Assembly (NCBI RefSeq): GCF_001186365.1
Contig: NZ_LDTZ01000023.1
Span: 1 to 64,000, forward strand
Reading direction: 5' to 3'
From: Gordonia jacobaea
Lineage (GTDB): Bacteria; Actinomycetota; Actinomycetes; Mycobacteriales; Mycobacteriaceae
Length of the DNA stretch: 64,000 bases
A program made the position numbers and the translations under genes. Each line of letters starts with the position of its first letter. The stretch's first letter is position 1. Under the pieces are notes generated by a model that made no database searches, was not told where the DNA came from, and saw nothing but the letters and a program-made list of their open reading frames with translations. Shown piece after piece: positions 8,401 to 18,346 of the stretch.

Positions 8401-11018
8401 CGTTCGTCGTCGCCGCACGCGACGGCGCCAGCGTCGTCTCGGCAGCGGTGCCGTTCGACGAATTGGCTTCTGCGGCAAGCGGACTCATCGAGTTGGCGCG
8501 TACCAGTGCGTCGATCGCAGCCGACATCTACGTCAGCTGGGAAGACCAGCCGGACGACTTCGACACCATGGCCGCGGCGTTGCACGAGATCGTCGCGGCG
8601 GCACCGATGCCCGGCCAGGTGCAACGCGTCACGTTCACCGTCGCCGGACGCGGCACCGCTGTGATGCATCACCACTTCACGTTCCGGCCGTCGGCAACCG
8701 GCATGGTCGAGGAACGACTGATCCGTGGTCTGCATCCCTACATCGCGCAGCGGATGCGTATGGAGCGGCTCCGCAAGTTCGACCTGACCAGGCTGCCCTC
8801 GGCAGACGACGAGGAGATCTACCTGTTCCGCGCCGTCGCGAAGGAAAACCCAGCCGACGACAGGCTGGTCGCCTTCGCGCAGGTACGCGACCTGAGTTCG
8901 CTGCGCGAAAACGACGGTCGATTGCTGTCGCTGCCCACGGCCGAGACTGTGCTTGCCTCCTGCGCCGACTCGATTCGTCGCGCCAAGCGTGGCCAGAAGC
9001 GTGCGGTCAACACCAACCGAATCGTCATGTACGTGTGGCCACCTGTCGACGCTTCCGCGGACGATCTGGCCACGATCGCCGACCACATCCGCGGTACGAC
9101 CGCCGACGTCGGGCTCGAAGAAGTGCAGCTGATCGCCCGACGCCGCGACCGCGACACCGGCGAACTGCGCAAGGTCTCCATTCGCTTCTCCGTCAACGCG
9201 ACAGGTGGATTCGACGTCTCGGTGGGAGAACCATCTGCCGAGCCGATCGAGCCCGTCGACGAATACCGTCAAAAGGTCCTCAGCGCCGCTCGACGCAACA
9301 CGGTCTACCCGTACGAGTTGACCGGCCTGCTCGGCGACTTCCGGGAGTACGACCTCGACGCCGAGCAGCGACTCGTACCGGTAGCGCGCCCCAAGGGACG
9401 CAACACCGCGGCGATCGTCGCGGGCGTCGTGACGACGCCGACCGAGAAGTATCCGCAGGGCATCACCCGCGTCGTGTTGCTCGGCGACCCGACGAAATCG
9501 CTTGGTGCACTGTCGGAACCCGAGTGTGCGCGGGTGATCGCGGCGCTCGACCTCGCCGAGGAGATGAAGGTCCCGCTCGAGTGGTACGCCCTCTCATCCG
9601 GCGCGCGCATCTCGATGGATTCGGGTACCGAGAACATGGACTGGGTGGCGCGCGCACTGAAGCGGGTCGTCGAGTTCACCCAGGATGGCGGTGAGATCAA
9701 CATCGTCGTCGCAGGCATCAACGTCGGAGCCCAGCCGTACTGGAACGCAGAGGCGACCATGCTGATGCACACCAAGGGCATCCTCGTGATGACCCCGGAG
9801 TCGGCCATGGTGCTGACCGGTAAGCAGTCGCTGGACTTCTCGGGCGGTGTCTCCGCGGAAGACAACTTCGGCATCGGCGGCTACGACCGGGTCATGGGTC
9901 CCAACGGCCAGGCTCAGTACTGGGCCCCGAACCTCGGGGCCGCACGCGACGTGCTGATGGCGCACTACGACCACACCTACGTGATGCCCGGTGAACTGAC
10001 TCCTCGACGCCTCATCACGACCGACCCGGTCGACCGCGACGTCTCCGACTACCCGCACGTTCTTGCGGGCAGCGACTTCACCACCGTCGGACAGATCTTC
10101 TCCAAGGAGATGAATCCCGACCGCAAGAAGCCGTTCGACATCCGGACGGTCATCCGCGCCGTCGCCGACCAGGATCACCAGGTCCTTGAACGGTGGGCCG
10201 GAATGGCCGACGCCGAGACCGCCGTGGTTTCCGACGTGCATCTCGGCGGTATCCCGGTGTGCCTGCTCGGGATCGAATCACGCGAGGTATCGCGCCGTGG
10301 CTACACCCCGACCGACGGGCCGGACACCTACACGGCGGGGACGTTGTTCCCACAGTCGTCGAAAAAGGCTGCGCGAGCAATCAATTCGGCGAGCGGCAAT
10401 CGTCCGCTCGTGGTGCTCGCCAACCTGTCCGGATTCGACGGTTCGCCGGAGTCGATGCGCAAACTTCAGCTCGAGTACGGAGCTGAGATCGGACGCGCGA
10501 TCGTCAACTTCCGCGGCCCGATCGTCTTCTGCGTCATCTCGCGGTATCACGGCGGAGCGTTCGTCGTGTTCTCCAAGGCGCTGAATCCGAACATGACGGT
10601 GTTGGCGATCGACGGCTCATTCGCCTCCGTGCTCGGTGGTGCCCCCGCCGCGGCCGTGGTGTTCGCGGGCGACGTCAACAAGAGGGTCGACGCCGACCCG
10701 CGTGTGCGCGACATCGAGGCACGGTTGGCGGAGGCTTCCGGCTCGGACCGTTCGGCGCTGAGCGCAGAGCTGGCCGATGTGCGTCAGTCCGTGCGGGCCG
10801 AGACGATCAATGCTGTCGCCGCCGAGTTCGACGCCGTGCACAGCATCCGACGCGCTGTCGAGGTCGGTTCTGTGGACGCCGTCATCGACGCCGCCGAACT
10901 GCGTCCGCGGATCATCGCCGCGATCGAGGCGAATTCGACATGGTCGCACCGTCGTCATGAGGCCGCCGAGCCCCAGCAGGTCGGCACTGAGCAGGTCGGC
11001 ACGAGTTCGGAGTCATAG
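5478..11018 (+). CDS. Single-chain biotin-dependent acyl-CoA carboxylase (BC-BCCP-central-CT)
   Basis: 1846 residues carrying a whole biotin carboxylase system on one chain. Residues 1-450 are an ATP-grasp biotin carboxylase ('IVNRGEAAMRL' start; glycine loop GGGGRG at about 167-172; 'FLEVNTRLQVEHP'). The biotinyl site is 'LESMKMET', with the acceptor Lys at 621. Residues of about 680-1150 form a helical central region like that of eukaryotic acetyl-CoA carboxylases. From about 1200 on there is a carboxyltransferase with crotonase-like N and C halves. It should carboxylate a short or long acyl-CoA using bicarbonate and ATP. The ATG at 5478 has a good Shine-Dalgarno (GAAGGGAG) and begins at the canonical start of the BC fold. 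Most actinobacterial acyl-CoA carboxylases are split into AccA and AccD subunits, so this architecture is notable. The true substrate is not readable. Confidence 0.9.
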   Translation: MFTRIAIVNRGEAAMRLIHAVRGLSAETGQPIEVVALHTDVDRNATFVREADIAYNLGAAADRPYLNLKVLEHALLETGADAAWVGWGFVAEDPLFAELCDRIGVTFIGPSAEAMRKLGDKIGAKLIAEEVGVPVAPWSRGSVDTIDDALEAAASIGYPLMLKATAGGGGRGIRVITSDDELRDAFDRTRDEAARAFGSGVVFLERLVTGARHVEVQVIADGQGTAWALGVRDCSVQRRNQKIIEESASPVLAPEQVADLKASAERLAVAVGYRGAATVEFLYHPGEQLFAFLEVNTRLQVEHPITECTTGIDLVRAQLHVASGGRLEGEPPAERGHAIEARLNAEDPDRDFAPAPGRISRLELPAGPGIRVDTGVSEGDTIPADFDSMIAKIIAYGANRNEALGRLRRAMSETRVVIEGGATNKSFVLELLGQPAVIDGSADTGWIDRVRAENGLVVNRHSAIALIAAAIDSYEEEEAVERQRLLSTASGGRPQVQHESGRPLDLKLRGVGYRVRVARIGASRFRVSIESGTDTYTADVDIERFDEHTAQMVLNGVRYRLVTDTHGPTHLIDVDGVAHRVSRDEGGVVRSPAPALVVATPLAVGDEVEAGAPVLVLESMKMETVLRAPVRSRLKECTVSVGSQVETGATLMRLEPIVDAEDDADAAQEPAESVELELPAALDNVDPDVRTTRTQEDLRSQLLGYDVDPHDRSRLLDDYLSVRREVRASGRRPIGDELELLTVFADLAELSQKRPPLGLNPGFEHVHSSRENFHTYLQSLDVERDGLPEAFHDQLRLALRHYGVTELDRSPELEAAVFRIFLTLQNPGASVTVITTLLREWLNEPTPRDELREDIGFALDRIVAATQVRFPAIADLARGVIYAWYGQAMLLRDRARVYTNVRKHLKYLDENPDAADRSERIADMVRSTEPLVRLLGQRIQRSGTDNTVMLEVLTRRYYGNKGVDVITTQTARGTTFVVAARDGASVVSAAVPFDELASAASGLIELARTSASIAADIYVSWEDQPDDFDTMAAALHEIVAAAPMPGQVQRVTFTVAGRGTAVMHHHFTFRPSATGMVEERLIRGLHPYIAQRMRMERLRKFDLTRLPSADDEEIYLFRAVAKENPADDRLVAFAQVRDLSSLRENDGRLLSLPTAETVLASCADSIRRAKRGQKRAVNTNRIVMYVWPPVDASADDLATIADHIRGTTADVGLEEVQLIARRRDRDTGELRKVSIRFSVNATGGFDVSVGEPSAEPIEPVDEYRQKVLSAARRNTVYPYELTGLLGDFREYDLDAEQRLVPVARPKGRNTAAIVAGVVTTPTEKYPQGITRVVLLGDPTKSLGALSEPECARVIAALDLAEEMKVPLEWYALSSGARISMDSGTENMDWVARALKRVVEFTQDGGEINIVVAGINVGAQPYWNAEATMLMHTKGILVMTPESAMVLTGKQSLDFSGGVSAEDNFGIGGYDRVMGPNGQAQYWAPNLGAARDVLMAHYDHTYVMPGELTPRRLITTDPVDRDVSDYPHVLAGSDFTTVGQIFSKEMNPDRKKPFDIRTVIRAVADQDHQVLERWAGMADAETAVVSDVHLGGIPVCLLGIESREVSRRGYTPTDGPDTYTAGTLFPQSSKKAARAINSASGNRPLVVLANLSGFDGSPESMRKLQLEYGAEIGRAIVNFRGPIVFCVISRYHGGAFVVFSKALNPNMTVLAIDGSFASVLGGAPAAAVVFAGDVNKRVDADPRVRDIEARLAEASGSDRSALSAELADVRQSVRAETINAVAAEFDAVHSIRRAVEVGSVDAVIDAAELRPRIIAAIEANSTWSHRRHEAAEPQQVGTEQVGTSSES

Positions 11019-11048
11019 CACCGACTCGGGATACATCGATAACCGACG

Positions 11049-11095
11049 GCGCGGGGCCGGGATCAGAGAAACACTCTCCGATCCCGGCCCCGCGC
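11049..11095. terminator. Bidirectional terminator between converging genes
   Basis: A 16-bp perfect GC-rich stem (11049-11064 with 11080-11095) lies between the end of the carboxylase gene and the end of the minus-strand FBP gene. Inner AGAG/CTCT pairing extends it. Its position suits termination of both transcripts. Confidence 0.8.
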
Positions 11096-11117
11096 TCTGT
11101 TTCGCCGCGCCCGCGCG

Positions 11118-11675
11118 CTAGGCGATCTCGTCGGCTCCGGCACGCACGACGAAGCGTCGAACGCGGTCGCGTAGATTGTCGATCCTGTTGAGCCGCACAG
11201 CTTCCCGATCCTGACCGGCCATCGCCGAGGACGGCAGCCGGTGGACGTTGCGGGAACACTCGAAGTGCGAGCAGATCAGTGTGCCGATCGTGTCGCCGCG
11301 GCGACCGGCTTTGCCCACGCGCCGCGCCGTGAACAGCAGGACCTCGTTCGGGATCGAGACGTCTTCACACAGAGCGCACAACACACGTGTGCGTGGCGGC
11401 ACCACGCCCGCCCGCAGGCGCAGGCCGACGAGACCGGCCGCGGAATCGGAGTCGGATACATCGGAAGCTTCAGATACATCGGAAGCGTCAGAGACGCTGG
11501 AGAGATCGACGACCAGGTAGCCGATGGTCGGCGTCTTGGGATCACGCCAACCGAGGTATTCGACCCGATCCCAGTCGAGCGTGTCGAACTCGGCGGGTAG
11601 ATGGAGTTCCTTACGTTCCCGTACCGAGGCATTGACGAGGGAAGCGCGCAGTTGTTTTTCGGAGAGTTGTCGCAT
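11118..11675 (-). CDS. FBP zinc-finger domain protein (FusB/EF-G-binding type)
   Basis: 185 residues. The C-terminal half has the treble-clef pattern of the FBP domain: CALC, then about 35 residues on ICSHFECSRN. This domain is known from FusB-type proteins that bind elongation factor G and release it from the ribosome. The N-terminal half contains 'HLPAEFDTLDWDRVEYLGWRDP', typical of actinobacterial FBP proteins. A Ser/Asp/Val linker at about residues 59-78 comes from an 18-bp DNA repeat (11455-11490 plus a decayed third copy) and looks recently expanded. A role in translation rescue is inferred from the family and untested here. The gene is preceded by a separate 17-bp repeat array. Confidence 0.8.
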   Translation of the reverse strand: MRQLSEKQLRASLVNASVRERKELHLPAEFDTLDWDRVEYLGWRDPKTPTIGYLVVDLSSVSDASDVSEASDVSDSDSAAGLVGLRLRAGVVPPRTRVLCALCEDVSIPNEVLLFTARRVGKAGRRGDTIGTLICSHFECSRNVHRLPSSAMAGQDREAVRLNRIDNLRDRVRRFVVRAGADEIA

Positions 11676-11710
11676 GGTGAATTCACCTGTTTCGTGAGTG
11701 GCGTGCCGCC

Positions 11711-11785
11711 CTTGGAAACCTGAGAACCTTGGAAACCTGAGAACCTCGGAATCTTGGAAACCGCGGAGTCTTGGAACCGTGGAGC
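11711..11785. repeat. 17-bp tandem repeat array upstream of the FBP gene
   Basis: CTTGGAAACCTGAGAAC starts at 11711 and repeats exactly at 11728. Diverged copies start at 11745, 11753 and 11770. The array lies 36-110 bases upstream of the FBP start, where its promoter or 5' leader should be. Confidence 0.85.
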
Positions 11786-11886
11786 GTCGGTGACGGCACG
11801 AAGTAAAGAGGACAGCCGGATTGGCGTATGAACGATCACGCCCTCACCGATCACGGCGAGCGCGCGGTCAGCGCAGACGGCTATCT

Positions 11887-11910
11887 GTTGTCGGCGTGCA
11901 CGCCGACAAC
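11887..11910. promoter_or_regulatory. Perfect 24-bp palindrome upstream of the URC operon
   Basis: The half-site GTTGTCGGCGTG is followed directly by its exact reverse complement with no spacer. It lies in the 450-base gap between the divergent FBP gene and the uracil-catabolism operon, 219 bases before the first URC start codon. Its size and symmetry suit a homodimeric repressor operator. No regulator gene lies next to it. The rest of this gap contains only the 17-bp array. Confidence 0.5.
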
Positions 11911-12128
11911 CTCCTCACGCCGCACGAGGCGGACAGATGGTGCAGACACGCACTCGAGTCTGCCGTCGACCGCGTCTCGTCGTCAACGCGGTAAGCGAAT
12001 CGAACGGTCATCGCTCGCCCGGCGGCAGCCTCTGGTTGTGGCTATGCTGGCGGTTTCCCGACGCGCCGGCGCGACCTCACGGTGGCTCCGACCCGCGACG
12101 CCGGGGCCATCCGCGGAAGGAGCGCACC

Positions 12129-13408
<1,280 letters not shown>

Positions 13409-13412
<4 letters not shown>

Positions 13413-14638
13413 GGGCGACGGACACGGTCGTCGATCCCCTCGCGACCCTGCACAGCACCGACACCATCCGCGACCGAGCGACAACACTTCTCACCCGCGC
13501 ACGCGAGGGCCATTCGCACTGGTTCACCGTCGACGACGATGCCATCGGGACGACTGTCGGCCTCGTCGCCGATGTCACACGCGCCCGCTACCCCGACCTC
13601 GACGTTCCGTTCCACAGCCGATGGCGCCACTTCGAGGCCGCGGGAGTCGACAGGGTCGCCGGGCTGGCGCAGCGGATGAGCGCTTTGACTGTGGCTGAAC
13701 GGATCAGCACGCGCATCGACCTCGCCGTCGTGAGCGTGTTGCTCGACGCGGGCGCGGGTCCGCACTGGCACTTCGACGAGCCCGGCACCGGCATCCGCCT
13801 CACGCGGTCGGAGGGACTCGGCGTCGCGAGTTTCCACGCGTTCACCAATGGTGTGTTCTCCGGCACCGACGAGGATCCACTGCGCGTCGACGCGGCAGGT
13901 CTGCGTGCGCTGACCGCTGACCGGCTCGCGCAGGCGTTCCAGGTGAGCGCCGACAATCCGCTCGTCGGCGTCGAGGGACGCCTCGGGCTGCTCCACGAAC
14001 TCGCCGACGTGCTGGAGGCGACGCCGAGCGTCTTCGGCGAGGACGGCCGCCCCGGCGGACTGGGGACTGTGCTGACAAGCGACTCCGATGGTGTCCGCGC
14101 AGCAGGCATTCTCGAACTACTGCTCACGTACTTCGCGCCGATCTGGCCCTCTGCCAATCGAATCGACGATCGCCCACTCGGAGACTGCTGGCGGCACAGC
14201 GACGTCGGCGGCGACGGCGTCACCGCCGGATGGATGCCGTTCCACAAGCTGTCGCAGTGGCTTTCGTACTCGTTGCTCGAACCGTTCGGTGACGAGGGAA
14301 TCAACGTCACGGGACTCGGGTATCTGACCGCGCTGCCCGAATACCGCAACGGGGGTCTGCTTCTCGACACCGGCGTCCTCGTCCCGATTCCGGCCGACTG
14401 GTCGACTCGCGAATGGCGGGTCGACGACGAGTTCATCGTCGAGTGGCGCGCGCTGACCGTGGCGCTGCTCGATGAACTGGCGCCACTCGTCTGCACCGAA
14501 CTCGGACTCGACCCTGCCACCACTCCCCTCGCGTGCATTCTCGAAGGCGGGACCTGGGCTGCGGGCCGTGAGGCCGCCGCACAACGGCGACAAGGACTTC
14601 CACCCCTGACCATCATCAGCGACGGCACGGTCTTCTGA
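13409..14638 (+). CDS. URC4/Urg3 family protein (DUF1688)
   Basis: 409 residues, the family's usual length. Recognisable segments include '[14 protein letters not shown]', '[14 protein letters not shown]', '[14 protein letters not shown]', '[13 protein letters not shown]' and 'RPGGLGTVL'. URC4 proteins are needed for uracil catabolism in Lachancea kluyveri; their chemistry is unclear. Conserved acidic and His residues ('WHFDEPG') could form a metal or base site, which is my inference. It overlaps the cyclohydrolase-like gene by four bases (ATGA), so translation is coupled. upp follows 26 bases later. Confidence 0.9.
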
Positions 14639-14664
14639 CCGTCCGAAGAACGAGAAGAGCACAC

Positions 14665-15297
14665 ATGGGCGGCACGGTTCACGTCATCGATCACCCGCTG
14701 GTCGAGCACAAACTCACCTTGATGCGTCAGAAAGAGACCTCTACCAACGATTTTCGACGCCTCCTCGACGAGATCTCGACTCTGATGGCCTACGACGTCC
14801 TCGCCGACATCCCGATGCACGAGATCAAGGTCGAGACGCCGATGGAGGTGACGACCGGCCGGGTGATCGACGGCAAGAAGCTCGTCTTCGCCTCGATCCT
14901 GCGGGCAGGGACGTCGATCGCGGACGGCATGTTGAGCGTGGTGCCCGGCGCACGTATCGGTCACATCGGGCTGTATCGAGATCCGAAGACGCACATCGCC
15001 GTCGAGTACTACTTCAAGATGCCCAAGGAACTCGCCGAACGCGACGTCGTCATCGTCGACCCCCTCCTCGCGACAGGCCACTCGGCGGTCGCGGCGGTCG
15101 ACCGGCTGAAGGAGTATCAGCCGCGCTCGATCCGATTCGTGTGCCTCCTCACCTGTCCAGAGGGACTCGCCGCGCTCCACGACGCACACCCCGACGTCCC
15201 CGTGTACACGGCTGCCGTCGACCGTGAGCTCAACGACGACGGCTACATCCTTCCCGGGCTCGGCGACGCCGGCGACCGGATCTTCGGAACCCAGTAG
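14665..15297 (+). CDS. upp: Uracil phosphoribosyltransferase
   Basis: 210 residues, full length. The PRPP-binding loop is 'DPLLATGHS' (about 132-140), and '[14 protein letters not shown]' and the C-terminal '[15 protein letters not shown]' uracil-binding region are typical of Upp. It converts uracil and PRPP to UMP. Here it sits in the URC operon, where UMP formation is the first step of uracil breakdown, so this copy is probably the URC6-type paralogue or a dual-use salvage enzyme. ATG start after an AGAA-GAG stretch. Confidence 0.95.
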   Translation: MGGTVHVIDHPLVEHKLTLMRQKETSTNDFRRLLDEISTLMAYDVLADIPMHEIKVETPMEVTTGRVIDGKKLVFASILRAGTSIADGMLSVVPGARIGHIGLYRDPKTHIAVEYYFKMPKELAERDVVIVDPLLATGHSAVAAVDRLKEYQPRSIRFVCLLTCPEGLAALHDAHPDVPVYTAAVDRELNDDGYILPGLGDAGDRIFGTQ

Positions 15298-15359
15298 GCA
15301 CAACCCACCCGCCGTAGGGTGCCCGCCGGGCGGCGCACTGCGTTGGGGAGAATAACCGC

Positions 15360-16328
15360 ATGCAGGCTTCCGCGATAGGTGCGTCGCTCGAGCGCCACCA
15401 GGTCGCTGTGTACCTGTGCGCGTTCGCCCTCGGTGGCCTAGTTGGGCTGGCGTTGCCGGAGACCAGCGGTGCCGCAGAGTATTTGGTGACGCCGGCGCTG
15501 GCGGCGCTGTTGTTCCTCACGTTTCTTCAGGTACCGGTGTCGGGATTGGCTACGGCGTGGCGGGACTGGCGCTTTCTTCTCGCGCTCGTCGCCGTGAACT
15601 TCGTGGCCGTCCCCGCGGTGGTCGCGCTGTTGACTCTGGTCATGCCCGACTCCGATCCCGTTCGCCTCGGGATGCTGATCGTGTTGCTCTGTCCGTGTGT
15701 CGACTACGTCATCGTGTTCAGCGGACTCGCGGGAGCGCGCAGCGACCGACTGCTGGCAGCGACCCCGCTGCTGCTGATCGCCCAATTCCTGTTGTTACCG
15801 GCCTATCTCGCGATTCTCGGCGGCGGCGCCTCCCTCGGCGCAATCGACCCGGCACCGTTCGTGTCAGCGTTCATGTTCCTGATCGTCATTCCGCTGCTGT
15901 GCGCCTGGGGCGTTCAGTTGTGGACACGCAACAGTCCGACACGCGAATCGCTGGTCCGTCGACTCGATGTGGCCATGGTCCCGATGATGGCGTTAGTTCT
16001 GGCGCTCGTCGCCGCGTCGCAGGTGGCGCGCCTGGGTTCAGACTTCTCGACGGTGGCAGGCGCGCTGTGGATCTACGTCGTGTTCCTCATGGTGACGCCG
16101 TTGATCGGATGGGCGGTGGGACGACTCCTCGGCCTCGACACCGGATCGACGCGCGCCGTCGCATTCTCCGGCGCGACACGAAACTCGTTGGTGGTCTTAC
16201 CCCTTGCCCTGTCGCTGAACGAGGGGGCCGACCTCGCGGCCACAGCGGTGGTGGCGCAAACGGCCGTCGAACTGGTCGGGATGGTGGTGTTCGTGCAACT
16301 CATCCCGCGGATGATCCGCGACCGCTGA
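15360..16328 (+). CDS. BASS/ACR3-type membrane transporter (arsenic-resistance-like)
   Basis: 322 residues with about ten hydrophobic segments and little soluble sequence. The late 'FSGATRNSLVVLPLALSL' matches the discontinuous-helix region of ACR3/bile-acid:sodium-symporter proteins, and 'LCPCVDYVIVFS' places the Cys pair where ACR3 arsenite exporters have theirs. It lies 62 bases after upp on the same strand. It might export arsenite, or it might move a pyrimidine-breakdown product for the URC operon; position alone cannot decide. No arsR or arsC is visible in the window, which weakens the arsenic reading. Confidence 0.75.
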   Translation: MQASAIGASLERHQVAVYLCAFALGGLVGLALPETSGAAEYLVTPALAALLFLTFLQVPVSGLATAWRDWRFLLALVAVNFVAVPAVVALLTLVMPDSDPVRLGMLIVLLCPCVDYVIVFSGLAGARSDRLLAATPLLLIAQFLLLPAYLAILGGGASLGAIDPAPFVSAFMFLIVIPLLCAWGVQLWTRNSPTRESLVRRLDVAMVPMMALVLALVAASQVARLGSDFSTVAGALWIYVVFLMVTPLIGWAVGRLLGLDTGSTRAVAFSGATRNSLVVLPLALSLNEGADLAATAVVAQTAVELVGMVVFVQLIPRMIRDR

Positions 16329-16338
16329 CCCGCCCCCG

Positions 16339-17073
16339 CTACTTGTGCGGCACGTCGGCGGAAAGCCCGCCGTCCATGACGAACTCGGCGCCCGTCGCAT
16401 ACGACGACTCGTCACTCGCGAGAAAGACCACAAAGGTCGACACCTCGCTCGAATCCGCTGCACGGCCGAGAGGCACCTTGACCATGTCCTCGGGCAGACC
16501 CTCCGTCATCGGCGTCCTGATGAGGCCGGGGTGAATCGAGTTGACCCGCACGTTGTGTGGCGCGAGTTCGAGAGCGGCCGACTTCGCCAGGCCACGAACA
16601 CCCCACTTCGACGCGACGTAACCGTGCGCCCACGGACTTCCACGGAGCCCCTCCACGGACGACACGTTGATGATCGACCCGCCGCCGGCAGCGATCATCG
16701 GATCCGCCACCGACTGGATTCCGAGGAAGGTGCCCGTCAGGTTGACATCGATGATCTGCTTCCACTTGTCGAGGCGAAACTTCTGGACCGTCGACCCGTT
16801 GACGATGCCCGCGTTGTTCACCAGAACGTTGACCTTGCCGAAGTCGTCGACCGCCGCGGCGACCGCCGCCTGCCAGTCCTCCGGTGACGTGACGTCGAGG
16901 TGCACGTAGCGTGCCGAGTCTCCGATCGCGGCGGCGAGCGCTTTGCCCTCGTCGTCGAGAATGTCGCCGATCACGACCTTCCCGCCCTCTGCGACGAGTG
17001 CCCTCGCGTGCTCCGCGCCCATGCCGCGGGCACCGCCGGTAATGATCGCAACCTTGCCGTCAACACGTCCCAT
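16339..17073 (-). CDS. Short-chain dehydrogenase/reductase, hydroxysteroid-dehydrogenase type
   Basis: 244 residues from the ATG at 17073. It is a classical SDR: cofactor loop TGGARGMG near the N-terminus, NNAG at 86-89, and catalytic Ser139, Tyr152 and Lys156 ('YVASK') with normal spacing. 'HPGLIRTPMTEGL' is typical of the 3-alpha/20-beta-hydroxysteroid dehydrogenase group (M. tuberculosis FabG3/Rv2002 type). NAD(H) is likely, since an Asp ends the second beta strand ('VVIGD'). A KstR-like palindrome lies about 35 bases upstream of the start, between this gene and the divergent oxidoreductase, which supports a steroid or lipid role. Substrate is inferred only. Confidence 0.88.
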   Translation of the reverse strand: MGRVDGKVAIITGGARGMGAEHARALVAEGGKVVIGDILDDEGKALAAAIGDSARYVHLDVTSPEDWQAAVAAAVDDFGKVNVLVNNAGIVNGSTVQKFRLDKWKQIIDVNLTGTFLGIQSVADPMIAAGGGSIINVSSVEGLRGSPWAHGYVASKWGVRGLAKSAALELAPHNVRVNSIHPGLIRTPMTEGLPEDMVKVPLGRAADSSEVSTFVVFLASDESSYATGAEFVMDGGLSADVPHK

Positions 17074-17105
17074 GGCGACACACGGTACCTGCTCGGAGGC
17101 CAAAT

Positions 17106-17119
17106 GAGAACACGTTCTA
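17106..17119. promoter_or_regulatory. KstR-like (TetR-family) operator
   Basis: GAGAACACGTTCTA contains perfect AGAAC/GTTCT arms around AC. It matches the mycobacterial KstR consensus TNNAACNNGTTNNA at all fixed positions but the first. A half-site CGTGTTCTAC follows at 17136-17145. It lies between the divergent SDR and DapB-like genes. Confidence 0.6.
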
Positions 17120-17232
17120 CCCATCTGCGTCGTTCCGTGTTCTACTCATATGGACATCAGTCCGGACAGATGTTCACCCCTGCCTGGCTTTCACCACTGA
17201 CAGAGGTTCACACAGCGAGGAGGCATTGGCAC

Positions 17233-18336
17233 ATGACGATCAGGGTGGCTCTCGTCGGCACCGGAAACGCGGGCAGACTCGCGCTGACCCAACTCATCGA
17301 CGACGACCGGTTCGATCTCGTCGGCGTCTGCGTGAACAACCCGGACAAGGTAGGCGTCGACGCCGGAATCCTGGCCGGAGGTGACAGCGCCACCGGCGTC
17401 GTGGCTGTCGGCGATCTGCGGTCGATCATCGAAGGTTCACCGGACGTCGTCGTCTACTGCGCCATGGGCGACACGCGCCCGATCGAAGCGTTCAACGACA
17501 TTCTCGCGATCGTCTCGGCGGGCATCGACGTCGTCGGCTCGGCGCCCGGTGGACTGCAGTATCCCTGGGGCGTCATGCCGGACAGAGCGATCGCCAAACT
17601 CGAGGAAGCCGCCCGCGACAACGACGCGAGCGTGTTCATCACCGGCGTCGATCCCGGATTCGCCAACGACCTCATCCCGTTCGTCTTCGCAGGTACCTGT
17701 CAGCGGATCGAGCAGGTCCGGTGCATGGAGATCGCCGACTACGCGACCTACGACGGCGCCGAGGTCATGTTCGACGTGATGGGTTTCGGCAAGCCGCTCG
17801 ACGAGACGCCCATGCTTTTCCTCCCCGGAATCCTCGGGCTCGCGTGGGGCACGACGATGCAGATCCTCGCCGCCGGACTCGGCATCACCATCGACGAGGT
17901 CGTCGAGCACCACGAAAGTGAGCCCGCACCAGAGGAATTCGAGATCGCGGCGGGGGTGGTGGAGAAAGGTACCCGAGCCGCAGTGCGTTTCGAGATCATC
18001 GGGATGTCCGCTGGACGCGAAGCCGTCGTGATCGAACACGTCACGCGGCTACGCGACGATCTGCGACCCGACTGGGCGCGGCCGTCACAACCGGGCGGGT
18101 GCTATCGCGTCGAGATCGTCGGCGAACCGTCGTACCGCGTCGACATCATGCCGACGAGCGCGAAGGGCGACCACAACCACGCCGCGATCGTGGCCGCCAT
18201 GGGACGGATCGTGAACGCGATCCCGGCCGTCCACGACGCCCCCGCAGGTATCCGCACAACACTCGATCTCCCACTGGTGACCGGTAACGGCGTGTTCGCC
18301 ACAGGCGCCCCGACCGGCGAGGATGGCCTCCGGTAA
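17233..18336 (+). CDS. DapB-like NAD(P)H-dependent oxidoreductase (amine dehydrogenase family)
   Basis: 367 residues. The N-terminus has a Rossmann fold ('VALVGTGNAGRLALTQL') like dihydrodipicolinate reductase, followed by 'VVYCAMGDTRP' and 'GVDPGFANDLIPF', which I associate with actinobacterial proteins annotated as DapB-like or 2,4-diaminopentanoate-dehydrogenase-like. The DapB catalytic motif (SHHxxKxDxPSGT) is absent, so this is not lysine biosynthesis. The ATG at 17233 begins exactly at the Rossmann strand. The open frame extends far upstream but has no family character. It is followed 10 bases later by a crotonase and is divergent from a hydroxysteroid-type SDR across a KstR-like site. 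A lipid or steroid side-chain function is inferred. Confidence 0.82.
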   Translation: MTIRVALVGTGNAGRLALTQLIDDDRFDLVGVCVNNPDKVGVDAGILAGGDSATGVVAVGDLRSIIEGSPDVVVYCAMGDTRPIEAFNDILAIVSAGIDVVGSAPGGLQYPWGVMPDRAIAKLEEAARDNDASVFITGVDPGFANDLIPFVFAGTCQRIEQVRCMEIADYATYDGAEVMFDVMGFGKPLDETPMLFLPGILGLAWGTTMQILAAGLGITIDEVVEHHESEPAPEEFEIAAGVVEKGTRAAVRFEIIGMSAGREAVVIEHVTRLRDDLRPDWARPSQPGGCYRVEIVGEPSYRVDIMPTSAKGDHNHAAIVAAMGRIVNAIPAVHDAPAGIRTTLDLPLVTGNGVFATGAPTGEDGLR

Positions 18337-18346
18337 GTTGACCCCC

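Noticed and set aside
15360-16328. Confident arsenite exporter call
   Set aside because: No arsR or arsC nearby and the gene follows a uracil-catabolism operon; kept at family level.
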